64,000 nt of DNA from Pseudoips prasinana (GCA_951640165.1 OX621234.1:23316549-23380548); one strand, 5' to 3'; counted from the first letter of the stretch, positions 10,335 through 21,640 are shown. Numbers and translations are program-made. The notes: generated by a model from the letters alone, not told the origin.

Positions 10335-11090
10335 TGTGTATAGTTCGTAGCTTAACGCAGAGCGCCTACCCCGGATTGGTTGACGGAGTTGGTTCGAGAC
10401 CCGCCGGACGATTTAATTTATGACTGCCTATTTTTGAGATTAGATTAACACTTTGCATTGTGAATAATGCTTTAAAATTCAAATTTAGTAATTTGGTAGG
10501 TGTTATCAATGTGATGATTATCTTTCACAGGCAACTGCGAACATATCAGTTGGCCATGTTTCTAGAAAACACAGCCGATGGATAATACCTACATCCTCCG
10601 GAAGGGTGTTAGCAAGGGAATCCTAAATTTCATGTGCCCGGTGTATCGTTCGTAGTTTAACGCATAGCGCCTACCCCGGATTGGTGGATGGTGCTAGTTC
10701 GAAACCTGCCGGACGATTAAATTTATGATTTCCCATGTTTGAGATTAGATTAACGCTTTGCATTTCGAATAACGCTTAAAAATTAAAATTAAAAATTTGA
10801 AAGTCGTGTCAATATGATATGATCTTTCACATGCAACTGTGAACATATCAGTTGGCCATGTTTCTAGAAAACACAGCCGATGGATAATACCTACATCCTC
10901 CGGAAGGGTGTTAGCAAGGGAATCATAAATTTGAACTGCCAGTGTGTATCGTTTGTAGCTTAACGCATGGCGCCTAGCCCGGATTGGTAGATAGCGCTGG
11001 TTCGAGACCGGTCGGACGATTAAATTTATGATTTCCCATTTTGAGATTAGATTAACGCTTTGCATTGCGAATAATGCTTTAAAATTTAAA
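10335..11090 (+). repeat. Tandem repeat, about 304-bp unit, with tRNA-like Pol III boxes
   Basis: Two full units (about 10335-10639 and 10640-10942) and a half unit (10943-11090) lie head to tail, at spacings of 305 and 303 nt. Each begins GTTCGTAGCTTAACGCA-like, followed by CGCCTACCCCGGATTGGT and a B-box-like segment: GGTTCGAGACC at 10391-10401, AGTTCGAAACC at 10696-10706 and GGTTCGAGACC at 10999-11009. Full units end with an almost invariant block containing AACACAGCCGATGGATAATA and CTCCGGAAGGGTG. The boxes and spacing look tRNA-derived, so the unit may have begun as a SINE and been tandemly amplified. Confidence 0.85.
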
Positions 11091-11179
11091 TGCGATGTCG
11101 TTTCATGGTCGCCATTAAAGTCAGGGTGTTTTTGACGATGAATAATTATTTAATTCCTTTGTAAAAACTTTTTCTTTTT

Positions 11180-11282
11180 TTGCAATCTGTAAAGAGTCTC
11201 TAGAAACCGCAATTGAGGAGATCTTTGGGGAGGCCTTTGTCTAGAAATGAACGTCTTTCGCCTGATATGAAGATGATGATCA
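11180..11282 (+). repeat. Family A LINE ORF2 3' end fragment
   Basis: It ends GGGGAGGCCTTTGTCTAG, ACGTCTTTCGCCTGATATGA and a (GAT)n tail. It encodes the residue of a C-terminal LINE peptide (FGEAFV). Other copies are at 14007-14127, 15030-15250, 26325-26410, 42955-43012 and 49265-49380. Confidence 0.7.
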
Positions 11283-11349
11283 AAGTTACTTAAATAACAA
11301 GTTCCAAAAAATAAAAATTGTGTTAAAATATTTTTTAACACATTTATGC

Positions 11350-13065
11350 TAGTAAGTATTTATACTTAAACGCATTTGCTTTTAAACCCCTCAGTTTATC
11401 TTAGTGCAAAGTGACATATGTACATGAAGATAAGCACCCGAGTGATCCTATATGGCTTAAATTTTTTAATATATTGTATGGAGCACGTTAACATACCGAA
11501 CCTAACGGCGTGTAGTTTATCTCGGGCATACCTACAATGAGCTGGAATCGGTCATAAGCCTATCTACTGATAATTGTGGTAAGTAGTATTGAAGTAACAG
11601 GATAAGAAAGCTCTCCTTAATCTGTGGGCTGTTGGAGGAGGGTGACGTTTACGGAGCATGTCTTTTCCATGTTTATCACGTTAGTCATTTTGTGAGTCAC
11701 TTGACAGATTGTGGCAATAATAGATTTGGTTTTACTAGCTCGGACGAATATTTTCAAATGTGCGGGCACTGCTACATTTGAAAATATTGCTACATGCCTC
11801 CAGTACATAGATAAAATTAGGTCTTGATGACGTCTTTATTTGATAGTTACTTAGTATGTTATTAGTACATATGAATAGAATATAATACCTTTCAAACCTA
11901 GAACAACTGAATTCATTTGCGAACGATTTTAGATTAGTTTACACAAACACAAAATGGTAAATAAATAAATATAATTTGGAAACAAAGCAACATTAAGAAA
12001 AACAAAAAACAATAGGAATGACTAAATAACTAAAAAATTACATGGTTACCTAACCTGTTGCCTGCACCTTCAAATGTTTACACTGCAGCCTTTTTCAAAT
12101 AAATAAAAAAATAATCAATTTTTTTTCAATTAATTATATATTTCAAGTTGCGAGCATTAGTACAAGCTGAGATTTACCACTGTTACAGAGGAACGGATTG
12201 ACTGAGTCACACCATAAAGTTACCTTTTTCCATTTTACTATGCAATAAACAACGGTAAAAATAAAGTATGATAAGAAAGTAGAAAAGAGGAGAGGGGTGG
12301 ATCAGTTACAGATTAAGGATGCCCCGGTGTTTTGGTATCCTTCAAAATTACGTTACGGTAACCGCTTAGCATTAGAATTTTTCTTCTTGAACCGATTGGC
12401 ATGAAATAAAAACTAAGTACTTAATACTTTTTACGTATAAAATGTATCTTTATAGGTTTCCTACTTGTTACGTGATGCGTGCACAAACAAACAGACAAAA
12501 ATTCCAATAATGCTAGAAATGGATTCTGTTATTTATCCTTCAACACCCTGGCTATTTCTTTTTGGAACTATTTTCGATGTGCAAAAACAAATATTTCTAC
12601 AGTTTTATGATATGTATAGACTAGTGCATGCAAGGTTTTGGTTCAAAATAATTGAGACCGTCCGCTACCGTCACCGATCACAATAAATACTATTTCGCAC
12701 GGTCGTACGAAATAGTGGATATAACCATATCCACTTATACTTTAGTACTGATATATTATATCCTCCTTAATTTCTATAACTTCTTAAATAATAGTCAAAT
12801 ATTAATATGTAGATGACTAGCAGCTTGCAGAGGTATGTCCTCTCATTTTAAGAATACAAGCGACCAATAATGATAGCTAGAGACTTAAGAAGGCTAAAAG
12901 TTTTGACCTAGTCGATGACCAAACTAATTATCCTTGACTTTTATACAACGAAAAAGCTGCAAGTCATCTACATACATTCTTTATTGTAACAATTTTTAAG
13001 CCAATGGACAAGTATTCTATTTTAAATATACCATACACCTAGAATATATAGTCTTAATATATATA
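11350..13065. other. No gene; two hairpin sites within AT-rich DNA
   Basis: At 11748-11789, AATATTTTCAAATGT and its exact complement flank a 12-nt GC-rich loop (15-bp perfect stem). At 12689-12734 two small stems adjoin: ACTATTTCG/CGAAATAGT and GTGGATAT/ATATCCAC. Otherwise no coding or repeat signal is seen. The 12465-12686 ORF has no recognisable family. Confidence 0.55.
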
Positions 13066-13071
13066 CATATT

Positions 13072-13275
13072 ACTAGCTGTCCCGGCGAACTTCGTACCAC
13101 TATATTATTTTTGCTCGTCCATACTGTGTAAACTTCGCACACTCACTTTTTTCATACAAACCTTCTCCTGACTATAAAGAAAACATAAAAGAAAGATTTA
13201 TCTAATTTGGTTAATTCGTTTGGAAGTTATGAACGTACATAAATTTCGGGATTCATTTTTATTTATATAGATAGA
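13072..13275 (+). repeat. Family C short repeat (ACTAGCTGT end)
   Basis: It opens ACTAGCTGTCCCGGCGAACT and closes with TTTATATAGATAGATA. Family C copies also lie at 24033-24212, 30940-31267, 31385-31505, 36228-36405, 44403-44585, 48842-49122 and 49520-49695. The GC-rich end followed by AT-rich body is typical of a very common lepidopteran repeat. The parent element is unknown to me. Confidence 0.7.
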
Positions 13276-13932
13276 TATAAGTTATACCTACATTTTTAGG
13301 CATCTGAAATACTTTCCTTATGATGTGCAGAAATGTGTCTCAACAATAAATATAACTATAAATAATTTCCTGCATAAGTCATAAATTTAAAAAAACTATT
13401 TAACCATATGTTGTCTCATGGGTGAAGCTTTTCATCACGTCGAACCTAGAAATCTGCTTAAAGTTTAAAAGATCGAAGAACGTTTGGATGATAGTATAAA
13501 GCGTAATGCAAGGTGGGAATGTTTGTGTCAGGTTCCGTAAATTAGGGAGCTAAATTAGAATACTGAAACATAGTGTTCTATACGCTATTCCACGAGGAAG
13601 TGTTCTTGCGCCTCACCCTTTTCCAGTTCAGTACATTTATAAATCGAATAAACAAGACAGGTATATTAACGTAGGTATATAAGGTATATTAACAGGCTAT
13701 TAACGTGAACTGATAGATTAAACTTTCACTAATATTGTTATAAAGATATAAATATGATGCACTTATTACGGCAAAGATCTAAGGTCTGATAAAAGATAGC
13801 CGACTGGAAGGTAGTTATAAAAATAATTAGAACGCCTATAACCTATGCTTTATAAAATATGTTTGGAATATGAACATGAATGCGTACCTAAACCTATTTT
13901 GTGGCGTTATTTTTAAGAAAATACGAAGTAAA

Positions 13933-14218
13933 TATTTACACTTGTGCCTGAACAATAAAGTTAACTTTGGGTACGTTAACTGTATTTAATACAATATTCA
14001 TCATCATAATCATCATATCAGCCGAAAGACGTCCTCTGCTGGACAAAGGATCCCCCAAGGATCTCCACAATAGCCGGTCCTGCGCTGCTCGCATCCAACG
14101 GCTTCCCGCGACCCTTGCAAGATATTATAATTTTATTATTAATATCATATTATTTAATGAATTAAGTTAACTAAGGTTCCTAAGTTAACTTTATTTGTCC
14201 AGGCACAAGTGTAAATAC
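13933..14218. mobile_element. MITE-like element with ~50-bp inverted ends, split by a LINE tail
   Basis: The left end TATTTACACTTGTGCCTGAA and the right end, read in reverse complement, TATTTACACTTGTGCCTGGA match. The match runs on through AAAGTTAACTT and a second GTTAAC. This is a terminal inverted repeat of about 50 bp. No transposase is encoded, so it is non-autonomous. A family A LINE fragment (14007-14127) sits inside, flanked by ATATT on both sides, a plausible 5-bp target-site duplication. The DNA element is therefore older than the LINE insertion. Confidence 0.75.
14007..14127 (-). mobile_element. Family A LINE ORF2 C-terminal fragment, nested insertion
   Basis: On the minus strand it reads ARVAGSRWMRAAQDRLLWRS and LGD, then the stop region and (GAT)n tail. 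That is the C-terminal tail of an APE-type LINE ORF2 protein with the usual W and QDR residues. ATATT repeats occur at both ends. Only the last ~120 nt inserted, as expected for 5'-truncated retrotransposition. Confidence 0.75.
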
Positions 14219-14512
14219 GTATTATTAAATGCAAGATGTCGCTTTTTCGGTCATGTTTGCTATTTTCATCGCGTAGATATATTAGCATTATTGTATTACA
14301 AAACATAACAAATGATTTTAAGTGGAATGTCTGTTTGTCAATTGCTGTACTTATTTAAACTGATACTTCGTAGTTATGTGTAGTGCGACCACCTAAGTTA
14401 TATTGAATCTTAAAGAAAAGATCGAGAGATAGTGGAAGCTCGGTCTTTATCTTTAGCATTGGAATTCCAAAGTCTTACTCATGTTTATGTTTTGCATGGT
14501 TAAATACCATGC

Positions 14513-14514
<2 letters not shown>

Positions 14515-14605
<91 letters not shown>
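14515..14605. repeat. (TA)n microsatellite
   Basis: About 90 bp of pure AT dinucleotide repeat. Confidence 0.98.
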
Positions 14606-14607
<2 letters not shown>

Positions 14608-14828
14608 ACGTTATAATATTTATAAAATAAGTTTAACCTTGTGTATTTTCCATAACTATTATCGCTTTTTAGGGTTCACTTTGTTGTACGTCTGTCCGTC
14701 CGCCTGTCTGTCAAGAAACTTTTTCTCAGGAACGCATGGAGGTATCAAGCTGGAATACATATCATAGGTATACTTAAATCAACGGTCCCTTAGAGGTGTG
14801 AAAAAATCAACGCAATCAAAAGATACAG

Positions 14829-14885
14829 CCGTCTAATGATCTGTGTGACATTGTCCCTAGATAAAAAAAAAAAAAAAAAAAAAAA
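14829..14885 (+). mobile_element. SINE 3' tail with poly(A)
   Basis: TGATCTGTGTGACATTGTCC and CTAGAT match the 3' end of the SINE at 676-935 and run into more than 20 A residues. It is a strongly 5'-truncated copy inserted into the repeat around it, and its long uninterrupted A-run suggests it is fairly recent. Confidence 0.75.
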
Positions 14886-15029
14886 TATTGATTCAAAACC
14901 TACAGTACCTCCCGTGAACTTTTAAACTTGAAATTTGGTACATACCAAGCAACGTCTTGTAGCACAAATAAAGAAAATTGCAAGAACCGTAAGTTTAGTT
15001 ACATAATTTTTTTATACATATACTAACCT

Positions 15030-15250
15030 ATAATAGTGTCCCACTGCTGAGCAAAGGCCTCCCCTTGGTTTTCCAGATTTCCCTATCTTTTGCAATTACA
15101 GGCCAGTCGTTACAAAACGAGTTCAGGTCCACCACCTCCGTTTGGGCCTACCACGTCAACGTCGGCTATTTTGAGGAACCCAATTGTTTGTGATATACGC
15201 CCATCTGTCTGGGTGCATACGTGAAACATGTCCACATATGTTACATCATA
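15030..15250 (-). pseudogene. Family A LINE ORF2 C-terminal fragment
   Basis: The minus strand reads GRP followed by a basic stretch, NSFCNDWPVIAKDREIWKTK, then EAFAQQWDTIIG across frames. This matches the common C-terminal pattern of APE-type LINE proteins (W...A.DR..W...EAF.QQW). It lies inside the composite repeat at 14672-15435. Frameshifts and lack of the RT domain show it is dead. Confidence 0.65.
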
Positions 15251-15439
15251 TGATATAAATATTTTAAATAATTTCAAACTTACTACCCCTTTCCTTATGA
15301 AAGGGTAGAGGTATTAAATTGAAATTCATATCAAATACCCACGTCTATAATACCTTTAAGCTGTGCCTACTACAGGTTTGTGTGGAACCTTCGGTAGGCG
15401 GGTCCGACTCGCACTTGGTGATTCCCGGTAGTTTCTTTG

Positions 15440-16160
15440 TTAAGAATTTATTCGGAATTGAAAATGCTCATGAGAGTTAGGGAATAGAAAGTGCACCTGT
15501 AATTAAACACATACTTGTGCATTATTTATGTCCCACTCTGATAGCTATTTGTTCTGGACGTCATCATGCCGTTTAAAACTCAAAGCGAAAGCTTAAACTC
15601 GGTAACATTAGAAAATCTAAAACGGGGCTCCAGGAACACTCTTCGATATCCATAATGAGAACAGTTAATTCTGAACTCCTATTTAACATGTAAATCAAGG
15701 TCGAAATGCGATACACATAGCACATGATGCCAAGTGGCTTTATTATGATCCTGATAGATTGTAATCATTACAATAAAAAGTTAATTAAAAAACTGTCCCG
15801 TAATTGTGTATGATTATGAAACAGAAGTCCCGAAAAATTACAACGATAAACGCAAACACCACCTCCCACTCACACGCCAAATGTAAAACGCTTACAAAAC
15901 CACAGATTTTGTCTATTAATATAATTCCAAACTTAAATATATTTTGTTAGTATAATTGATTTCCCTCTTTAGGAACTAAAGCTTTTATTTGGTTATATTT
16001 TCAATGATAAAATGCTATAACATTGCGATTTCTTTACTATTTCCTTTGTACGTAACATGTATGTAGTTACGTAAAGAAAATAAATAAATAAAACATTAAG
16101 CACCATATTGAGCATGTGGGCGAACCCTTATGGAGTACGGGCTACAGTTATGGGTTTGAT
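15440..16160. other. AT-rich DNA, no gene recognised
   Basis: No ORF, recognised repeat or hairpin of note was seen in this stretch. Confidence 0.5.
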
Positions 16161-16163
16161 GAA

Positions 16164-16304
16164 GTGCAGACGCCAGCACATCAAGCTACCCAAATCTGTC
16201 AAATTTCCACAATTGAAAATGAACCTTTAACTTAAGTGATAAAGTTGAAAATCTATAAAAGAAATTTGACAGATTGGAGTAGCTGGATGTGCTGACGTCT
16301 GTAC
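16164..16304. mobile_element. Short foldback MITE, ~43-bp arms
   Basis: Arms at 16164-16206 and 16262-16304 are complementary with a few mismatches. The left arm contains CAGACGCCAGCACATCAAGC and ends at AAATTT. The middle contains AACTTAAGTGATAAAGTTGA. A second copy of the middle and right arm is at 35853-35946, proving this is a dispersed family. It has no coding capacity. Confidence 0.85.
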
Positions 16305-16449
16305 AAAGTATAAAGTTAGTAATCAAGAGCTGTCAAACGAAACCGAAATAGGATGACATTTGTGTGTGTACAAATGTTTATGTGTGCGTGTCAATGATGT
16401 ATCTCATGTCGATTTTTGCATTAATATCGATATAGATATTATTAATCAG

Positions 16450-16626
16450 TAATGTGTGGTGACGGCATAGAATATCATCACTCCATCTCATCCCGTGAAC
16501 TGTGACCATCTTACTGCGATCGCCAACCCGTCTACCAAGCGTGGCGATTATGGCATATCCCCCCATTCTTTGGGAAGGCTTTGGTCCAGCAGTGGATGTA
16601 ATTTGGCTGACATGATGATGATGATG
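16450..16626 (+). repeat. Family B dispersed repeat with (GAT)n tail
   Basis: It carries GTGTGGTGACGGCATAGAAT, TACTGCGATCGCCAACCCGT, AAGCGTGGCGATTATGGCAT, and ends CAGCAGTGGATGTAATTTGG with (GAT)n. It appears internally deleted relative to the 4577 copy. Confidence 0.75.
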
Positions 16627-16939
16627 AATCAGTCCCAGTGATGGTACTAAAATAGGATGGGATGGGATTTTGCATGGCTGACACCACAATTCGTGAAGTG
16701 CAGTAAGAATATTTAAGAAAAACTCCGAAGAAATTTTAAATAATTTATTTTTCGCATTAGAGTTGTCGGTTGTCGCTTAACTCTTCGCTGTTTGACAATT
16801 TAGTGAGCGCATATACTTTGAACGATTAAAATGAAGATTAAAGATTTTCAATCACTAGATAGGTAATGATATACATGCCTATAGTTAAAACGCGCTTCCG
16901 TTTCAATAAATTCAAATTCTAAATTCATTTATTCCGTAA

Positions 16940-17151
16940 AAAAATACATTTATGTGGAATCGTTATTTTTTACCCTACTGTGCAGTACAGGACGTGGCAA
17001 ACGTGAAAACACTGCCAGTAAAGTCAGTAGGAAACCTTTTTTTAAATAAAATATACTTAAGTTTAGTTACATATTATTTGAGTGTTGACTTAAACCAACT
17101 CGATCCCAAGCATTTTTGTCACTCAAATAATCTGAAATGTTGTAATGTGTA
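16940..17151 (-). pseudogene. LINE 3' piece left of the mariner insertion
   Basis: On the minus strand, directly beyond the mariner end, the reading continues HYNISDYLSDKNAWDRVGLS and stops at 17067-17069. This is the usual C-terminal end of a CR1/Jockey-like ORF2 (compare EYIDDKDVW in the fragment at 2290-2755). The rest of the same protein tail is on the other side of the mariner at 18444-18800. The remaining DNA to 16940 is probably its 3' UTR. Confidence 0.7.
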
Positions 17152-18443
17152 ATGTCAAAGTACCGGGAAAAGATCAATAATATACAAAATGTTTGTTATT
17201 CATCCAAATTTATTTTATCACATTCAAAGTATGCTCCTTCAGAAACGATACACTTACGCCAACGAATAATCCATTCACCAAAACATTTTTTAAACGCTGC
17301 TTTCGGAATTGAGTTCAGTTCTCGCCGCGAATTCTCCTTTATGTCAACGGGTAAACGGGTACCACGAAGTGGTAATTTGAGTTTAGGTTAGATGTCAGCC
17401 GGAGCCATATCTGGTGAATATGGTGGTTGCTGGATGGTATTTGTTGAGTGTTTGGTCAAAAATTCGTTTACAATAATGGCCTTGTGCGAAGGCGCATTAT
17501 CGTGGTGCAAAATCCAAGAATTTTCTTTCCACAAATCTGGCCTTTTTCGTCGAATTTGCTCTCTTAAACGCCGCATAACGCTCAAATAATATTCTTTATT
17601 TACCGTTCGACCTTCTGGTAAGAATTCACAGTGCACAACACCGCGATAGTCTAAGAAAACAGTCAACATGACTTTGACTTTTGATCGACTTTGGCGTGGT
17701 TTTTTCGGTTTCGGTTCAGTTGGAAGGCGCCACTCCGAAGCTTGTTGACTAGTTTGCATGTCAAACTCGTAAGCCCACGTCTCGTCACCAGTAACAATGC
17801 GTTTCATGAATGTTGGGTCGGAATTGATTCGTTCTACCATGTCCTCAGCGACTTTCATGCGATTGAGTTTTTGGAGAAAATTCAGATCTTTTGGGACTAG
17901 CCGAGCGGCAACATGTTTCATACCCAAATGATTAGTTAAAATGGTACGAATCGACTCGTGAGATACAGAAAGTTCGGCGGCTATCTCTCTCAGAGTTGAA
18001 TGAGGATTTTCAGTCACTATTTCATTCACTATTGCGATGTTAACTTCAGTTGCAGACGTTGATGGCCTACCAGAGCGAGGCAAATCTTTCATCACATCTC
18101 GACCGCTTTTGAACGCTTTGAACATAAGCACGAGTTTTTGATAAAGTCGATTCACCATAAGCCTTCTGTAACATTTTCAGTGACTCCGAACACGAAATCC
18201 CATTAGCGATGCAAAATTTAAGACAAACTCTTTGTTCGATATTTTTGTCCATTATGAAATTCGCAATACACACTATATAAGATATTACTAAAACCAGCAC
18301 TGTATTTAATATAAATAACAGATGCAACTCAAACTCCGCGCCAAAATGGAAAACAGTTGTGCCAATCTAACAACAACAAAAAGAAACAAAAAATTTAATT
18401 TGGAACCATAAACAAATCATCCATTCCCGATACTTTTTTTGAC
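17152..18443 (-). mobile_element. mariner DNA transposon, inactive
   Basis: A 1.29-kb element with one transposase reading on the minus strand and inverted ends. The right end read inward is GTCAAAAAAAGTATCGGGAA and the left is GTCAAAGTACCGGGAA. Size, DD34D transposase and ends fit mariner. It interrupts a LINE tail whose two halves flank it in the same orientation. An exact TA target duplication could not be fixed by eye because the outermost bases have changed. The transposase has a frameshift and a stop, so the copy cannot move by itself, though its ends might still be mobilised. Confidence 0.9.
17197..18252 (-). pseudogene. mariner transposase (DD34D), frameshifted and stopped
   Basis: Mariner transposases bind the inverted ends and cut and paste DNA with a DDD catalytic triad. 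The minus reading starts MDKNIEQRVCLKFCIANGIS at 18252. The frame shifts near 18130-18160, inside the N-terminal helix-turn-helix region. From there DLPRSGRPSTS leads to a second HTH (TLREIAAELSVSHESIRTIL). Catalytic residues are visible in VTGDETW, HHDNAPSH and APAD, with exactly 34 residues between the last two Asp. The frame then hits TAA two codons after the third Asp, but C-terminal residues (PKLKLPLRGTR to INLDE, stop at 17197-17199) remain in the same frame beyond it. Compared with the family, the FFLF segment is partly lost there. About 350 codons is the expected length. Relation to a named subfamily is not assigned. Confidence 0.9.
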
Positions 18444-18800
18444 TGAATGTTCAGTTTAGCTTTAATAATTCTTTTGAACTTATTTCTAGACAATTCTCTA
18501 ATATCATTGGGAGGTTCGTTATAGAATCTTATACATCGCCCAATAAAAGAGTTACTTATTTTGTGGAGATGGGTTCGGATTATGTTGCATAATCTTATGT
18601 TGCAATGCTGTATGCAACATAAGATTATTCTTATATCTATATTTATACTACAGTTAGGATGTTAACCTCTTTGAACTTTTCTCTTAGACACTATCGGGTC
18701 AAGATTATAAATGGCTCTAACAGCTTTTTATTGCAATATAAATATGGTGTTAATGACAGCAGAGCAACCCCAGAAAATTCCATAGGACTATATACTATGA
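18444..18800 (-). pseudogene. LINE RT tail piece right of the mariner insertion
   Basis: On the minus strand, reading toward the mariner: SYGIFWGCSAVINTIFILQ, a stop, KAVRAIYNLDP, EKFKEVNILTVV, then after frame changes SFIGRCIRFYNEPPNDIREL and NKFKRIIKAKLNI up to the mariner edge. These are the post-RT blocks of a CR1/Jockey-like ORF2. The + strand ORF at 18659-19024 is an artefact on the opposite strand. A 16-bp perfect stem (ATAATCTTATGTTGCA and its complement, 18590-18629) lies in the decayed section. Confidence 0.75.
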
Positions 18801-19024
18801 AAATAATTGAAGTTAACTATTCTAGCGCAATTCTAATGCAAGCGCTAGGCTTGCGCTCCGAGGAGGACTCGATTGCGACATATTTAGGAGAATTTGGGAT
18901 TACTTCCATTTCCAGAGAATTCACATCTAAACATGACATAGGTACTTTAATATCAGTAATACATATTAGTTTACCGCGTGATAGACAGTGGACACGAAAT
19001 ATCGATAACTTGATTCAGCCCTAG

Positions 19025-21640
19025 TGTAAACAGAAAATTATTTCTTTACACAAAATATTCGTAAATTTTGCATTATGTGTATTAGATCTTTGCTTCTTAC
19101 ATTAAAAAATGTTTATAGAAGACAATGAATACACTTAGTGCCTAAAATTCGAAGCGCATCGGCAAAAATAAATCCTAATGTAGGAGGTGTCGATTTGGAA
19201 TAATTTACCTGTGAAATGAACAGTTTTCAGGGTTATTTCTCTGTGTTGTACAACTATCTGTCACTGAACAATTCACCATATGTCTGAAGAAATATTTTTC
19301 AAAAATATCCACGATTTCACGTAAAATCAGAAAAATTCTCAAGAGTCAAATTCGCAGCGTGCCGATAAGTGCCGAAGAACTGTCAAACAGATGCCAAAAA
19401 CAGTTCTGTTGCGTCGCATCACGCATCTCTTTTTATCATATAGTGTTGCAGCTAGTGATATTTCGCTCCCTCAGCCCTTTGAGGCTCTATTCCGTAGGTA
19501 TACTAACTTTATGGTACAAAGACAAAATTCGACACGGGGTGTCATCACTGGCACGGACTACAGGTACGGGGTTAAAATTTCCTGAAACATTACAATTGTT
19601 TGTGGTTTACCAACGAAATAGAGCATAAATAAGGAAAATTACCCAACATATTTTATTAGTTATTCATTAACCATATTCATGAATCATTTGGGTAACTGTG
19701 GTTTAATAAACACCTACCTAATTGACCAGTAAATCATTTTTAAGGGCATAGCTCTCATTTATTCCTTTCACCATCTTAAATTTGGCATATTTTAGATGCC
19801 GATAGATATAAAGATCTAAATATTGCTAAATTAATTAAACATTAAAACGGAATCTTTACAGGATCGGTTTTCTAACAACTTATTTTAAAAAAATATAAAA
19901 AATAAAAACGAATGGCGCATATTTTTGACGGATAATAACAAAAAAAATGCATAGCTGTGACGCTCAAAAATTACAACGTTTACTACACAAAATGCAAAAT
20001 TTACAATATTTAAAAATCGAACATTCGCTCTTATCTCCTAACTGGTATATATATATTTTTTGAAAAAGTGGCTTAAGGACCTAAAAGACTAAATAAGTGC
20101 CCAGTTTCTTCTTAAAGTGAGATAAATAGTCTCCGTCTAATTTTAAAATCCCTTAAAAAAAACGTATATAGTAACAGACTGAAAAAAGCTTTTGTAAAGG
20201 CCCCTTAAAGATCTGGTTATTATTTACCTACACGTACTACGCCAATACAGCTTGGCGTCGGATTTACTCGCAAAGTTGAGTTACTCAGCCGTACCATTAG
20301 ATTCTCCAAATATAATCATGAGTGCTGGATTTGTTGACATTTACAACTCACGTTCGTGTCCTTATGTTGGTTCGGCTGTCATATCGACATAGCCGAAACA
20401 TTGCTCGTTTTAATTATAAAACAAACCGGAACATTATCTTTCTATTTTCCCTATAAAATGTACATAAACCAAATGTTAGGTAAATTTGTGATAGGAAGAG
20501 AAAATTCTGTAACTTTAACTCTTCAGATTTTGTTTTAATAAGTGATCGACTATGTAACTAATTTTTATTCACTGCCAATGAACGATTATTAACACAGTTA
20601 ATGCTAATGTTTTTATTAGCATTACACCGTTTCGGGTAATAATTACTTACAACAGGTGATAGGTACAACACATGCATGTAAAGGTTTTTCTGATATACTA
20701 CTGTGACAGATGAACGAATGTACGGAATACCATATGGGCTATTTGGATCTTTTTGATACACATGATCCATCACATGAGGAAATAAGTAATCTCATGGCTA
20801 AATTAGTAGGAATTACAATTTAGTAAAATCATTGTTTACATCAAACATCAACTAAAATCCATTACTATTATTATATATTAATTTTCTTAAGCTTAACAGT
20901 AAAATAACACACAATAATGGTATTAAATAATACGGTTGTTTGTTCAATACTGAGATTAGGTACTATCAGGAACGGTGACCAGCTGTTTTTATTAAAATAT
21001 TATGATTATAGATGTTAACATAGACTACAGAAACCTCGGTCTCTGAATAGAATAAGAGTTGCAACTTATGAATCAATTATTATTCTTGAATTTTATATGG
21101 TTGTCTAAATAAAAACAAAAAAACTTGTTATTTATTTAATGATTTAAACAAATATATGTGCGTAAACAGACCGCACGGACGCGACGGACTAATTCAATTT
21201 TGTTTTAGTTACTTGTATACTATGTACTGCATTGTGAGCTTGACAAGTACAAGTTTATTTTAATACTCAAGTGCTGAATAAAGTTCAAAATTCATTTATT
21301 ATAATCATAATAATTTTCTCAATAGAGATAGAACATTCAAGGTACGATATTGTAAAATATATTATATAAGTAGGTACTTTAGTAAGTACTTATTTAATTA
21401 TAAAAATATACAAGTAGTAATTTAACTAAATAATTACTACTCAAAGGCAAATATTAACTATAAACGCTTCGATATTACAGTTTTGTGCTATAAGTATAAA
21501 TAAATAAATATACATTTATATCTATACCTATCATTAATTTAAGTTTATAATGTACATAAGTACCCAGTTAACTTTCAATAACTAAAATTATATTCAGACT
21601 ACAACGAGCTCTTTATATAAGTCTATATAAGTATACATAC
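19025..21640. other. No gene recognised
   Basis: AT-rich DNA with small unassigned ORFs. At 19320-19570 it is less AT-rich and may hold a decayed repeat, but I match it to nothing else in the window. A small stem with TAATGCTAATG/TTAGCATTA occurs at about 20597-20624. Confidence 0.45.

Larger units (their letters stand above)
14672..15435 (+). repeat. Composite repeat with GACTCGCACTTGG end, interrupted twice
   Basis: The left end has TTTTAGGGTTCACTTTGTTG and GTCTGTCCGTCCGCCTGTCT. The right end has TGTGTGGAACCTTCGGTAGG and GGTCCGACTCGCACTTGG, both hallmarks of one abundant lepidopteran repeat. Two foreign pieces lie within it: a SINE tail at about 14829-14885 and a family A LINE fragment at 15030-15250. 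I do not know the parent element's class. Confidence 0.6.

Noticed and set aside
10341..10412. Possible functional tRNA gene
   Set aside because: Box motifs are present, but no acceptor stem pairing or anticodon arm was evident and the unit is a 304-bp tandem repeat.
18659..19024. 121-codon plus-strand ORF
   Set aside because: The first part lies opposite a LINE tail read on the minus strand, and the rest has no family resemblance.
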